Origin: Kiritimatiellales bacterium
GTDB lineage: Bacteria; Verrucomicrobiota; Kiritimatiellia; Kiritimatiellales; Tichowtungiaceae
Reading direction: 5' to 3'
Length of the DNA stretch: 64,000 bases
Assembly: GCA_041656295.1 (NCBI GenBank)
Contig: JBBADV010000013.1
Coordinates: 1 to 64,000 of the forward strand
Shown piece by piece: positions 1-8,691 of this stretch (the first letter of the stretch is position 1; every line of letters begins with the position of its first letter). The position numbers were made by a program, and so were the translations under genes. The notes under the pieces were generated by a model. The model saw only the letters and a program-made list of their open reading frames with translations. It made no database searches and was not told where the DNA came from.

Positions 1-2
1 CC

Positions 3-725
3 GTAACCCAAACAAATGGTAACGCGACAATCGGTTCGAATCATGTGCTTTTGAATGGCAACGCCGTATGGTATCTGCAAGGCGGCCTGCTGAGCAGCGG
101 GAGCGGTGACATTAGCATCGGATATACTGACAATCCAATAAGCAACGCAACCGTCAATATAAGCGGCGGAACATTGAATGCCGGCAGGGCTCTCAACGTA
201 CAATATCAATCTCTTCTAGAGCAAACCGGAGGAAATATAACTGCCGGCAGCATGAAAATTTACTCCGGCAGCAAAGTAAATGTTGGAGGCGGAACAGCAA
301 CAATAACGACCAACTTAACAATCAGCGGTAGTAGCAGTACTAATATTGCTGACAGCTCACGGCTGACACTTTCCGGCGGATCCTGGACGATTGATGGAAC
401 TCTTGAATTCCATACGAATTTAAGGGGTTCAGGTCTGGTTTTTGCCGAAGGGGACGCATCGCTTACCGCTAATAATCTGACATTCAATAGTGGATATATT
501 GATTTTGTCACCGGTTCTGACGGCAGTTTAACCGTCACCAGCTTTACCGATGCTGCTGATTTTGATGGTTTTATTAATGCCGGACAAATCAGAATTGATG
601 GGAAAATCAAAACTGCTTCCGATTTTAATATTGTTGGAAACACAATTATGATTCCTGAACCAGCGGCACTCTCAATGTTTCTGATTTCCGGACTGGCGCT
701 GATAACATACCGCCGTATGCGATAA
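3..725 (+). CDS. PEP-CTERM surface protein, 3' part (5' end outside window)
   Basis: The reading frame is open to the left edge, so this is the C-terminal part of a larger exported protein. The visible part is low in Lys/Arg and rich in Gly, Ser, Asn and Thr. Short repeated phrases of the type NISGGTLN and LSGGSWT suggest a beta-helix or autotransporter-like passenger. It ends in a textbook PEP-CTERM tail: IPEPAALSM, a hydrophobic helix (FLISGLALITY) and a basic end (RRMR). In known PEP-CTERM systems such tails are recognised by an exosortase and direct proteins to the envelope or matrix; no exosortase is in this window. A strong terminator follows. The function of the passenger is unknown. 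Confidence 0.85.
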   Translation, partial: VTQTNGNATIGSNHVLLNGNAVWYLQGGLLSSGSGDISIGYTDNPISNATVNISGGTLNAGRALNVQYQSLLEQTGGNITAGSMKIYSGSKVNVGGGTATITTNLTISGSSSTNIADSSRLTLSGGSWTIDGTLEFHTNLRGSGLVFAEGDASLTANNLTFNSGYIDFVTGSDGSLTVTSFTDAADFDGFINAGQIRIDGKIKTASDFNIVGNTIMIPEPAALSMFLISGLALITYRRMR

Positions 726-733
726 ACCGGATG

Positions 734-883
734 TTAAGCCGGTGTACATAAAAACCCCGGGGAACCCCGGGGTTTTCTTATTGCAGCACAGCTCCTGCCG
801 GAGCTGTGTTGAATCAAACGGACGGCATCCAGAAACTCTTTCGGCACATCCACACCAATATAGACAGTTCTTTTATTCATCAT
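734..883 (-). pseudogene. IS110-family transposase N-terminal stub
   Basis: Reading minus-strand from 883, the start is MMNKRTVYIGVDVPKEFLDAV, preceded by an AAGGATG ribosome-binding sequence. This matches the conserved N-terminus of IS110/IS1111 DEDD transposases (xxGVDVSKxxLDV), including the first catalytic Asp. After about 22 residues the similarity ends and the frame runs through a hairpin (787-808) and the terminator of the convergent gene, stopping at 734. It is therefore a 49-codon stub of a gene usually about 330-400 codons long. Whether it is translated is unknown. Confidence 0.7.
751..776 (+). terminator. Rho-independent terminator after PEP-CTERM gene
   Basis: A perfect inverted repeat with arms AAAACCCCGGGG and CCCCGGGGTTTT, separated by AA, lies 26 bp after the stop codon. 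It is GC-rich and runs into a T tract, as expected for intrinsic termination on the plus strand. It also falls inside the read-through tail of the minus-strand IS110 stub. Confidence 0.85.
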
Positions 884-958
884 ATATTTCATCCTTGTAA
901 TATTCCAGTTCAAAAAATTTCTGTGTAAATCCGTGTCATTCGTGGTTAACTGTGTCCC

Positions 959-1954
959 ATGTTCAGAGCGTTCTTGTTTTTCATTTCAATCGCGTTTTAT
1001 TCCCATGCGCAATCCGTTCGCGCGCGCGCGCCGTATTACGGCGCGGTGGTGATTGACGCTAAAAGCGGTACACTGCTGGACGGTGACCGCGCCGCACTGC
1101 AGGGATTTCCGGCCAGCATGACCAAACTCGCCAATCTGTTTGTGCTGTTCGACGATCTGACCGCCGGAAAAATTCATCTGACCGATCAAATTAAAATTTC
1201 GCGGGAAGTGGCCCTCATCGGCGGACGGCAGGTCTGGCTGAAAGAAGGCGAAGTGTTTCCGGTGGAAGAACTGATTTATGCCATGATGGTGCATTCTGCG
1301 AATGACGCCGCCGCCGCGCTGGCAATTCACGCATCCGGCTCGCGTGCCGCACACGCCTCACGCATGACGGCGAAAGCTAAAGAGCTCGGTTTATATCACA
1401 CCGAATTTCATTCGGTGCACGGACTGCCGCCGGAACATGGACAAAAGCCGGATACATCGTCGGCGCTTGATATTGCCCGGCTGTCGCGTGCATTGCTGGA
1501 ACAGTATCCGCAAACACTGAAATATACATCCGTGCGCACACGCAGTTTCCGGGCAGATAAGCCGATGGTTTTAACGTCATCCAACAAACTGCTCGGTTCT
1601 GTGCCGGGATGCGACGGTCTAAAAACCGGATTCATTCAGATCGGCGGATTCTCACTGGCCGCAACGGCGAAACGCGACGGCAAGCGTGTGATCGCGGTCA
1701 TTCTCGGCAGCAAAGAAGCCAAAGTCCGTGATGCAAAAGCAGCGGAATGGATCGAAAAAGGGTTTGTACTGTGGCATAAGGTGCCGCCGGAAATGATCGA
1801 CATTACGGAACGCGCGGCAGCGCTGCTGGCCGATCATTCTGAACCGGTGCCGGATGAATCCGCCGCTTATCCTAAGCCGGTTTTCATTCTCGTTTCGTGC
1901 GTCATCGGAACGATCATCATTTTAATTTTTATGAGATTCCGTCACAAAAGGTAA
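959..1954 (+). CDS. D-alanyl-D-alanine carboxypeptidase (PBP5/6 family, S11)
   Basis: A penicillin-binding protein that trims the terminal D-Ala from peptidoglycan stem peptides in the periplasm. All three active-site motifs are present in order: SMTK at 53-56 (nucleophile Ser53), SAN at 113-115 and KTG at 222-224. An N-terminal signal peptide (about 1-18, ending SHA) and a single C-terminal membrane helix (about 307-325, followed by RFRHKR) give an anchored periplasmic enzyme; E. coli PBP5 instead uses an amphipathic anchor. The 331-residue length fits an S11 catalytic domain with little or no beta-rich C-terminal domain. It stands alone. The ATG lies just after an intergenic repeat of the CCGTG...GTGGTTAA type, and no good Shine-Dalgarno is seen. 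Confidence 0.93.
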   Translation: MFRAFLFFISIAFYSHAQSVRARAPYYGAVVIDAKSGTLLDGDRAALQGFPASMTKLANLFVLFDDLTAGKIHLTDQIKISREVALIGGRQVWLKEGEVFPVEELIYAMMVHSANDAAAALAIHASGSRAAHASRMTAKAKELGLYHTEFHSVHGLPPEHGQKPDTSSALDIARLSRALLEQYPQTLKYTSVRTRSFRADKPMVLTSSNKLLGSVPGCDGLKTGFIQIGGFSLAATAKRDGKRVIAVILGSKEAKVRDAKAAEWIEKGFVLWHKVPPEMIDITERAAALLADHSEPVPDESAAYPKPVFILVSCVIGTIIILIFMRFRHKR

Positions 1955-1998
1955 TAGCAAAAATTTCTTTATTACCCCCCGTGAATTACGCGAATTTC

Positions 1999-2308
1999 AG
2001 AGTATTTTAAATTAATGTATAGCCGCAAAAACGCGCAAAAATCGCCAGAGCGCACTGAGAACTTTTCAACTCTCAACTGTAAACTGGAAACCCTGAACAC
2101 GGAACGCGGCGAGGGCGCCGCGTCTACTGCTCTGCCTCTCTGCTAATCCTGAATGTCTGATGCTTTCTGCAAAACTTCCGTGTGTTTTGTGTATCCCGTG
2201 GTTTAAACATCTGCGTTATCTGCGGATTTTCCAAGGCAGGCAAAGATGCCTGCGATACATTACACTTTTGTGTATATTTTGTGGCTATAATTTTTCTTAA
2301 TACGCTCT
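1999..2308 (+). mobile_element. MITE-like repeat, copy 1 (310 bp, cargo type A)
   Basis: Bounded by AGAG(T)ATTTTAA on the left and TTAATACGCTCT on the right. The two ends are imperfect inverted repeats of about 30 bp that continue into TATAGCCGCAAAAA and its inverse TTTTGTGGCTATA. The interior is nearly the reverse complement of copy 4 at 24715-25066. It contains a hairpin-rich GCGGCGAGGGCGCCGCG block and CCAAGGCAGG...CCTGCG. No ORF is credible inside. This explains the gene-free stretch 1955-2367. Confidence 0.75.
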
Positions 2309-2367
2309 AATCGCCACGAAAAACACAAGAAGCCGCAAGATGGTATCAATAGGACTATGTACTGACA

Positions 2368-2703
2368 TCAGAATAAAATTTTCCCGATGTCATCGTTCAA
2401 TTCCTCAAGATTATTTTCAATAACTCCCCAGACAATCCGGACATCTATAGAATCATATCCGTGAGCCAGAATGTTACGGAAAGAGATAATATCGCGATAA
2501 TTGCGAATTCGCTGTAAAAGTCCGTCATCGGCACAACTGATCCGGTTTAACGCCTCACCGATAATTTCAAATTTCCGTTCAACAGCCGCCTGTGTTTTCC
2601 GATCAGACTGATATTGGTCAAAAGAAATACCGTTCGTGAATGTTTGAATCTCCTGAACCTGCATCAGAATATCATTCAGCCATTCTCTGACGCGATCATC
2701 CAT
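2368..2703 (-). CDS. hepT: HepT-family toxin (HEPN RNase, DUF86)
   Basis: A small all-alpha HEPN-domain protein of about 111 residues. The diagnostic RX4-6H motif is visible as RNILAHGYD about three quarters along, the HepT form in which a Tyr follows the His. Characterised HepT proteins are ribonucleases silenced when the partner MntA adds AMP to that Tyr. The gene follows mntA on the same strand and overlaps it by 8 bp. I place the start at the ATG at 2703; a GTG two codons upstream (2709) is possible. The AAGGA of the ribosome site lies inside the 3' end of mntA, so translation is probably coupled. The target is not deducible from sequence. Confidence 0.9.
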   Translation of the reverse strand: MDDRVREWLNDILMQVQEIQTFTNGISFDQYQSDRKTQAAVERKFEIIGEALNRISCADDGLLQRIRNYRDIISFRNILAHGYDSIDVRIVWGVIENNLEELNDDIGKILF

Positions 2704-2992
2704 AAACACGGATTCCTTCTGAATGAAGATTCTTTTTTAACGATGTTCTCGTCACAGACTCTGCGGGCAGCAAATCAACCGGGGATTCAAAAGAATCTTC
2801 CAATTCATGCAGTAATCCGAAATAGTTCCGTGAATATTCCGCCGGCGAAAGTTCATTAAACCGGACGCAAAAATCAAAATCGCTTTTCCCGCCGGCATCG
2901 CCGCGTGCCCTCGAACCGAACAGATCCATCTGCCGGACAAAATAACGCCGGCAAATCGGAGTAACTTTTAATTTAATCTGTTCCAGATCCAT
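2696..2992 (-). CDS. mntA: MntA-family nucleotidyltransferase antitoxin
   Basis: A minimal nucleotidyltransferase (98 residues) with the fold's signature: FGSRARGD followed by SDFDFCVRF, giving the GSx10DxD metal-binding pattern, then a further acidic stretch (SFESPVDLL). In known type VII toxin-antitoxin pairs this enzyme AMPylates HepT and so neutralises it. It lies first in a two-gene unit with hepT, and overlaps it. The upstream sequence (2993-3143) is AT-rich, with TATTTTATAAAA at about 3080, and could hold the promoter. A strong hairpin separates it from the upstream tyrS. Confidence 0.9.
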   Translation of the reverse strand: MDLEQIKLKVTPICRRYFVRQMDLFGSRARGDAGGKSDFDFCVRFNELSPAEYSRNYFGLLHELEDSFESPVDLLPAESVTRTSLKKNLHSEGIRVYG

Positions 2993-3143
2993 ACCGGTAA
3001 ATTACGAAATAAGAAAACACTGGTCAACCGTTTCCGGAAAGATTCAAAACGTTACACACAACTGCTTTTTGCCAATTGTATTTTATAAAAAAAGCTACAT
3101 GCCCAAATATTTTTTATATTTTTGTAACGGCGAGTATTTAATT

Positions 3144-3185
3144 AGTGAACCACTCCACGGACTTTAGCTCGTGGAGTGGTTCACT
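3144..3185 (-). terminator. Long perfect hairpin over the tyrS stop codon; IS200/IS605-like end sequence
   Basis: Arms of 16 bp (AGTGAACCACTCCACG and its exact complement) enclose a 10-base loop. The hairpin includes the TGA stop of tyrS and could end its transcript, although no long T tract follows. The 31-base segment CCACGGACTTTAGCTCGTGG plus AGTGGTTCACT recurs with one mismatch at 51213-51243 on the opposite strand. The hairpin-plus-GGTTCAC form resembles the ends of IS200/IS605-type elements, so this may be an insertion scar reused as a terminator. Confidence 0.6.
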
Positions 3186-4383
3186 TCATAAGAATCCGTA
3201 AAAATTTACGTTTACCGACTTTGAGGATTTGTTCGGCGCCGGGAGTGATGATAGTTTTGACATCGGAAATTTTTTCATCGTTGATGGTGACGCCGCCCTG
3301 CTGGATTAACCGGCGGGCTTCGCCGTTCGATGGTGCAAATCCGGCTTTGACGATGAGTTCGAGCAGTCCGGTTTCGCCGGCGAGTTTCATTTCCGGAATG
3401 TCGTCGGGGATTTCTTTCTGCGCGAAAACGCGGGCGAATTCTTCAGAGGCTTTTCTGCCTTCACCGGCGCCGGCAAAGCGGTCGGTGACAGCCTGCGCGA
3501 GCTCGTCTTTAACGGCGCGCGGATGCAGTTCACCGGAGTTTACTTTGGTCTGCATGGCTTCAATTTCTTTTGGATCACGGCAGAGGACGTAGAAGAAATA
3601 TTTCCACATGAGTTCATCACTGACGCTCATAAGTTTGCCGAAAATATCTTTGGCGGAATCGTTAACACCGACGTAGTTGCCGAGGCTCTTGCTCATTTTC
3701 TGCGCGCCGTCGAGTCCTTCGAGCAGCGGCATGGTCATGACAACCTGCGGTTCCATGCCGTGAGCTTTCTGCATTTCGCGGCCGAGCAGCAGATTGAAGA
3801 GCTGATCGGTTCCGCCGAGTTCAAGATCGGCGTTGACCATGATGGAGTCGTAGGCCTGCACGAGCGGATAGAGAAATTCGACGAGAGAGATCGGGCGGTT
3901 TTCGGCATAGCGTTTGGAAAAATCGTCGCGCGCGAGCAGCTGGGCAACGGTGACTTTGGCGGCGAGCCGGATGACTTCATCGAATTTCATTTCGCCGAAC
4001 CACTCTGAATTGAAACGGATTTCGGTTTTCGCCGGATCGAGTACGGAAAAGATCTGATGTTTATAGGTTTCGGCGTTTGCAACTACCTGTTCGCGTGATA
4101 GCGCCGGACGCGTGGCGGATTTGCCGGAGGGGTCGCCAATCATGCCGGTAAAATCGCCAATGATGAAAACGACGGTGTGCCCCAGCTCCTGAAATTCGCG
4201 CAGTTTGTTTAAAACCACTACGTGACCGAGATGGATATCCGGTGCGGACGGATCGGCGCCGAGCTTGATGCGCAGCGGCCGTTTTTCTTTTGCCGCGGCT
4301 TCAAGTTTCTTTTTCAGTTCTGCACCGGAAACGAGATCCACATGCCGTGCCGTTAGGAATTTTAACTGTTCATCAATTGTCAT
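3181..4383 (-). CDS. tyrS: Tyrosyl-tRNA synthetase
   Basis: Charges tRNA-Tyr in the cytoplasm. Class I motifs are clear: HLGH at residues 51-54 (HIGH) and KMSKS at about 230, in the order expected for a Rossmann core. The tyrosine pocket region (YPLVQAYDSIMVNADLELGGTDQLFN) lies between them. A C-terminal S4 RNA-binding domain (about 340-400, EARRLIQQGGVTIN) completes a normal 400-residue TyrRS of the TyrZ-like (HxGH) clade. The start is supported by TGAGGA about 8 bases upstream. The stop lies inside a palindrome. Upstream is a gene-free repeat region, so it is probably transcribed alone. Confidence 0.97.
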   Translation of the reverse strand: MTIDEQLKFLTARHVDLVSGAELKKKLEAAAKEKRPLRIKLGADPSAPDIHLGHVVVLNKLREFQELGHTVVFIIGDFTGMIGDPSGKSATRPALSREQVVANAETYKHQIFSVLDPAKTEIRFNSEWFGEMKFDEVIRLAAKVTVAQLLARDDFSKRYAENRPISLVEFLYPLVQAYDSIMVNADLELGGTDQLFNLLLGREMQKAHGMEPQVVMTMPLLEGLDGAQKMSKSLGNYVGVNDSAKDIFGKLMSVSDELMWKYFFYVLCRDPKEIEAMQTKVNSGELHPRAVKDELAQAVTDRFAGAGEGRKASEEFARVFAQKEIPDDIPEMKLAGETGLLELIVKAGFAPSNGEARRLIQQGGVTINDEKISDVKTIITPGAEQILKVGKRKFLRILMK

Positions 4384-5042
4384 TTTAAATCCTCACCCAT
4401 TTTAAATTTTTCAAGGCCGGCGGCACGTATCGCAGGCATCCCTGCCTGCCTTGAGCCCGCAAAAAATCCTGTCGACTGAAAACGGAGAATAAAAGAACCC
4501 ACCGGGGTTTTCAACCTTGCGGGTTTACATAATCGGATTTTATTATTTGTAAAAACATAGCGGTAGAATCCGAAAATAATTCCGATGCCGCAGAGTTTTG
4601 AACCGCGGATTGCGCGGATATAAACGGATTTTTGACGAAGAGAAAACACAGGTACACTCAAGATAAATTCTCCACAAAAGATCGCGAAGATGAAACCGCA
4701 GCATTGGATTTGGATATTCCATTGCGTTTCTTTGCGTCCATCTGTTAAAAATTTTATCCGTAATAATTCTGACACCGCAGAGTTTTGAACCGCGGATTGC
4801 GCGGATATAAACGGATTTTTGACGAAGAGAAAACACAGGTACACTCAAGATAAATTCTCCACAAAAGATCGCGAAGTGCGCGAAGATTCAACCAAAGATG
4901 AAACCGAAGCATTGGATTTGGATATTCCATTGCGTTTCTTTGCGTCCATCTGTTAGAAGTTTTATCCGTTTATATCCGCGCACTCCGTAGTCAAACTCCC
5001 ATAAAATTTTGTGACAAACTGTTTTTCTCTGGTTTTTAACGC
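4384..5042. repeat. Gene-free repeat region with a 187-bp direct duplication
   Basis: Between tyrS and rpsA there is no credible gene. It holds a GCAGGCATCCCTGCCTGC palindrome (about 4431-4449) and a direct duplication: the unit starting AATAATTCCGATG at 4575 recurs at 4762 and runs to about 4970, nearly identical. The second unit has about 21 extra bases after ATCGCGAAG (around 4875), flanked by a short GAAG repeat, so the first has probably lost them by slippage. The text (GTTTCTTTGCGTCCATCTGTTA, TTTATATCCGCGCA) is of the intergenic repeat type seen elsewhere in the window. Confidence 0.8.
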
Positions 5043-5074
5043 AAAAACCCGCAGGGGTTTAACCTGCGGGTTTT
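5043..5074 (-). terminator. Rho-independent terminator of rpsA
   Basis: Arms AAAACCCGCAGG (5044-5055) and CCTGCGGGTTTT (5063-5074) pair perfectly over a 7-base loop. Read on the minus strand the hairpin is followed by a T run. It lies 27 bp after the rpsA stop codon. Confidence 0.85.
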
Positions 5075-5100
5075 CGTCAACAGAGTTTATGGTTCTGTTT

Positions 5101-6810
5101 TTATTCAGTCTTTTCACCGGGGCGCCAGGCTTCGCCGAGGTTAAGATCGTCGAACGCTGATGACAGGTCAACGAGTTCTTCGCCCGGGCGGAGACCGGTG
5201 AGGAGGTCGTCGTTAATGACGAAATCTTCATCGGCAATACTGGCCGCTTTAATGCTGAGGCCGATGCGGTGCTCCACCGGATCGATCTTAACAATACGGG
5301 CTTCCACTTCATCGCCGATGCTGAGAACGTCTTTGACTTTTTCGACGCGCTCATCGCTGATCTGGCTGATGTGAACCAGTCCGTCGATCCCGTCCTCGAG
5401 CTCAATAAACGCACCGAAGTTGGTGAGTTTCGTGACGTTGCCTTTGATCTTCTGACCTTCTTTATAGGTTTCGGTGATGCGCGCCCACGGATCTTCCTGC
5501 GCCTGTTTCAGGCCGAGGGAGATGCGCTGGTTGGCGGAATCGATTTCCAGAACAACAGTTTCAACTTCGCCGCCCTTCTTAAGCAGTTCAGACGGATGGT
5601 TGATCTTGCGTGTCCAGGACATATCGGAAACATGAATCATGCCGTCAACACCCTCTTCAATTTCAACAAACGCGCCGTATGAAGTGAAGTTGCGGACTTT
5701 ACCTTTAACCAGCGAGCCGATTGGATATTTAAGCGCGGCAACTTCCCATGGATTTTCCTCTGTCTGGCGCATGCCAAGTGAAATTTTCTTCTCGTCGAGG
5801 CTGATGGAAAGAATGACCGCATCAACCTCATCGCCGACTTTCAGTACGTCGGAAGCGCGCTGAACACGTTTCGTCCATGAAATTTCGGAAACGTGCACCA
5901 AACCTTCAACACCTTCTTCAATCTCAATGAATGCGCCGTACGGGGCAAGACTGACAATCTTACCGCGCACCCGGGCGCCGATCGGATAACGGGCGTCGAT
6001 GTTTTCCCACGGATTATCCTGCGTCTGTTTCAGACCGAGCGAAATGCGTTCCTTTTCGAGATCGATATCAAGAATCATCACGTTCACTTCGTCGCCGACT
6101 TTTACCAGCTCAGAGGGGTGATTGATACGGCCCCAGCTCATGTCGGTGACATGCAGCAGGCCGTCGATGCCGTCGAGGTCAACGAACGCGCCGAAATCAG
6201 TGATATTTTTAACAGAACCCTTACGAACCTGACCCACTTTAATTTCGCCGAGCAGTTTGAGTTTCTGTTCGCGGCGGTTTTCTTCAATGATTTCGCGCCG
6301 GGAAACAACAATGTTTTTGCGCTCTTTATTGATTTTAAGAATTTTAATCTGAATTGTCTGTCCGATGAAATCATCCAGATTGCGCACCGGCACAACATCC
6401 ACCTGCGATCCCGGCAGAAACGCATCGGCGCCGATATCCACAATGAAGCCGCCTTTAATGGCGCGGGTAATAAGGCCGTCAACCACACTGCCTTCTTCGC
6501 AGTCGTTAACGATATGATCCCATTTGCGCTGCTGTTCCGCGCGTTTTTTGCTGAGCACGACCATACCGTGCTCATTTTCGAGGCTCTCAAGCAGCACTTC
6601 GATTTCGTCGCCAATGTTTATCGCTTCGAGATCGTCAAATTCATCGCCGTCAATGAGACCTTCTGATTTATAACCGATATCCACCAGAACTTCGTCGTCC
6701 TGGATCCGCAGAATTTTTCCGGGTACAATAGAACCGACAGTAAAATCCTTCAGGGTATCGTTGTACATTGCGTCGATGGCTGCTGCATCGCCACTGAGTG
6801 TATTATCCAT
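5101..6810 (-). CDS. rpsA: 30S ribosomal protein S1
   Basis: S1 binds mRNA and helps load it on the 30S subunit. The roughly 569-residue product contains six S1/OB-fold repeats. Typical signatures recur: GSVKNITDFGAFVDL, GKIVSLAPYGAFIEI, GKVRNFTSYGAFVEI and GNVTKLTNFGAFIEL, each followed by GLVHVS or similar and an ISLGLKQ strand; the first two domains are the more divergent, ribosome-binding type. The frame extends 29 codons further upstream (to 6897), but that part is Arg/Pro-rich and unlike S1, so I choose the ATG at 6810 (MDNTLSGDAAAIDAM). A terminator follows. Divergent from manB, with a 282-bp promoter region between. Confidence 0.95.
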   Translation of the reverse strand: MDNTLSGDAAAIDAMYNDTLKDFTVGSIVPGKILRIQDDEVLVDIGYKSEGLIDGDEFDDLEAINIGDEIEVLLESLENEHGMVVLSKKRAEQQRKWDHIVNDCEEGSVVDGLITRAIKGGFIVDIGADAFLPGSQVDVVPVRNLDDFIGQTIQIKILKINKERKNIVVSRREIIEENRREQKLKLLGEIKVGQVRKGSVKNITDFGAFVDLDGIDGLLHVTDMSWGRINHPSELVKVGDEVNVMILDIDLEKERISLGLKQTQDNPWENIDARYPIGARVRGKIVSLAPYGAFIEIEEGVEGLVHVSEISWTKRVQRASDVLKVGDEVDAVILSISLDEKKISLGMRQTEENPWEVAALKYPIGSLVKGKVRNFTSYGAFVEIEEGVDGMIHVSDMSWTRKINHPSELLKKGGEVETVVLEIDSANQRISLGLKQAQEDPWARITETYKEGQKIKGNVTKLTNFGAFIELEDGIDGLVHISQISDERVEKVKDVLSIGDEVEARIVKIDPVEHRIGLSIKAASIADEDFVINDDLLTGLRPGEELVDLSSAFDDLNLGEAWRPGEKTE

Positions 6811-7092
6811 ATTAACTTTTCTATAATGATCCGGCGCCGCTTTGTCATCGCATTGCACGATGCGCCCCGGCCCGGGGTTATCTCTTTTCTTCCGCAAAGC
6901 TCACGGCCACCCGGCCGGTTATCTCGCTGCTGCGGTTTTTAAAAGAGCGGGCATACTAGCGGTTCAGTATGACGGCGCAAGCGGAAAAACATGAATCTAT
7001 ACTGTAAATATATGTAGTGCAGTCCGGGAATAATACGGCTCAGCCATTTTTCCCTTTACGCAATTCCCGTTACATATTACCTATTTCCCCTG
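6811..7092. promoter_or_regulatory. Divergent intergenic region rpsA / manB
   Basis: 282 bp separate the two opposite starts and must hold both promoters. I see no clear -35/-10 pair that I would assign. A GC-rich stretch with short inverted runs (CCCCGGCCCGGGG, 6863-6875) lies in the untranslated leader of rpsA and could form a hairpin affecting S1 translation, which is inference only. No RNA gene is recognised. Confidence 0.35.
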
Positions 7093-8439
7093 ATGAAAGC
7101 CTTTAAAGCATATGACATTCGCGGCGTCTACGGCTGCGACTTCACTGCCGCCGATGTAGAAAAAATCGGATTTTTTCTGCCGCAGCTTTTAAGCGCCCGC
7201 CGCATTCTCGTCGGGCGCGATGACCGCGCCAGCTCGCCGGAAATTTTTACCGCGCTTTGTTACGGCATCAATGCCGCCGGCGCGGATGTCGTTTCCATCG
7301 GACTCTCCACCACACCGGAAATTTATTTTGCCACCGCCACCCAAAAATTTGATGCCGCCGTACAGATCACCGCATCGCACAATTCGGCGGAATATAACGG
7401 ACTCAAAGTCTGCAAAACCGGCGCACTGCCGGTCGACTATGCCAGAGGCCTCGCCGACCTCGAAACAATGTGCGCGCAGGGAGATGTCGTCCCTCTAAAA
7501 AAAAGAGGCCGCGTTTCGGAGCTGGATATCCATGACGACTACCTCGACTTTCTCCGGCAGTATCTGCCGGAAAATCTCTCCAAATTGAAAATCGGCGTCG
7601 ACTGCTCCAACGGCATGGCCGCCCTTTTCATCAAAGATCTGCTCGGTAAAAAAACCAAATATATCTATGACACGGTCGACGGCACCTTTCCGAATCATCC
7701 ACCGAATCCGCTCATCGAAGAAAACTGCGCCGGCCTCAAAAAACTCGTCATTGAAAACCAGCTGGATATCGGACTGATTTTCGACGGCGACGGCGACCGC
7801 GTCATGTTCATCGACGAGCGCGGGCGCTGTGTTCCGCCCGATTTAATCACCGCCGTCCTCGCCGAATATTTTCTCGCCGAAAATCCCGGCAGTCGCGTCC
7901 TGCACGACATCCGCACCTCCAAAGCGGTCACCGAACGCATTCTTGAGCTCGGCGGGGAACCGCATATGTGGAAAGTTGGACACTCCTTCGCCAAAATAAA
8001 AATGCGTGAACTCGGCGCCGTCGTCGGCGGTGAACTCGCCGGACACTACTACTTCCGCGACTTCTTCAACTGCGATTCCGGCATTCTCACCGCGCTTATC
8101 GTTTTAAATATCGCCGGCAGACTCAACGCCGCCGGCAAACCCTTTTCAAGCTGTATCGATGGTTTAATGCGCTATGCCAATTCCGGCGAAATCAACTTTC
8201 GCGTCGATCAGAAAGAAAACGCGATCGCTGCCGTTGTGCATAAATTTGCATCTGAAGAAAAACCAGCCGCCCTGTATGATTTCGACGGTGTTCGCCTGGA
8301 ATTTGCCGACTGGTGGTTCAACATCCGCCCCTCCAACACCGAACCCTGGCTCCGCCTCGTTATCGAAGCCCGCACACCGGCGCTCCTCGCCGCAAAACGC
8401 GCCGCCGCCGAAGCCGTCATTAAGAATTTCTTAACGTAG
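7093..8439 (+). CDS. manB: Phosphomannomutase / phosphoglucomutase
   Basis: Moves phosphate between C6 and C1 of mannose or glucose, feeding GDP-mannose or UDP-glucose for envelope glycans. The alpha-D-phosphohexomutase motifs are complete: the active-site loop TASHN at 93-97 (phosphoserine Ser95), the metal loop DGDGDR near 236, the sugar-recognition GELAGHYYFRD near 316, and the C-terminal phosphate-binding RPSNTEPWLRLVIEA. The 448-residue length is typical. Sequence alone does not decide between mannose and glucose. The last codons run into a repeat element: the TAG stop is part of GTAGACGCGGCGCC, which begins other copies of the cargo type A sequence. Confidence 0.92.
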   Translation: MKAFKAYDIRGVYGCDFTAADVEKIGFFLPQLLSARRILVGRDDRASSPEIFTALCYGINAAGADVVSIGLSTTPEIYFATATQKFDAAVQITASHNSAEYNGLKVCKTGALPVDYARGLADLETMCAQGDVVPLKKRGRVSELDIHDDYLDFLRQYLPENLSKLKIGVDCSNGMAALFIKDLLGKKTKYIYDTVDGTFPNHPPNPLIEENCAGLKKLVIENQLDIGLIFDGDGDRVMFIDERGRCVPPDLITAVLAEYFLAENPGSRVLHDIRTSKAVTERILELGGEPHMWKVGHSFAKIKMRELGAVVGGELAGHYYFRDFFNCDSGILTALIVLNIAGRLNAAGKPFSSCIDGLMRYANSGEINFRVDQKENAIAAVVHKFASEEKPAALYDFDGVRLEFADWWFNIRPSNTEPWLRLVIEARTPALLAAKRAAAEAVIKNFLT

Positions 8440-8596
8440 ACGCGGCGCCCTCGCCGCGTTCCGTGTTCAGGGTTTTCAGTTTACAGTTGAGAGTTGAAAA
8501 GTTCTCAATGCGCTCTGCGGTTTATCAATTATTCGGCCCATAATTATTTGGTGATTTTTGCGCATTTTTGCGGCTATATTTAATTTAAAATGCTCT
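8435..8596 (-). mobile_element. MITE-like repeat, copy 2 (partial, type A)
   Basis: Matches about half of copy 4 (24715-25066), from GTAGACGCGGCGCCCTCGCC through the TTGAGAGTTGAAAAGTTCTCA block to the terminus TTTAATTTAAAATGCTCT. The other end is missing, so it is truncated at the manB stop codon. It is followed by another common repeat phrase (AATCCTGTTCATCCTGTAA, about 8621-8647). It fills the gap between manB and the next gene. Confidence 0.75.
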
Positions 8597-8691
8597 GGAA
8601 ACAAAAAATCGCACGGTGTAAAATCCTGTTCATCCTGTAAATCCTGTCTAAAAAAATTCCGACACTGGTGATTTTATGGTTTCATTACTGC

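Noticed and set aside
4380..4848. Minus-strand frames of 154 and 101 codons between tyrS and rpsA
   Set aside because: They run through the 187-bp direct duplication, so the peptide repeats itself, and there is no similarity or ribosome site.
5269..6666. Long plus-strand frames opposite rpsA (137 and 257 codons)
   Set aside because: They mirror the repeated S1 domains, have Phe/His/Asn-rich composition typical of shadow frames, and match nothing; the minus-strand rpsA is certain.
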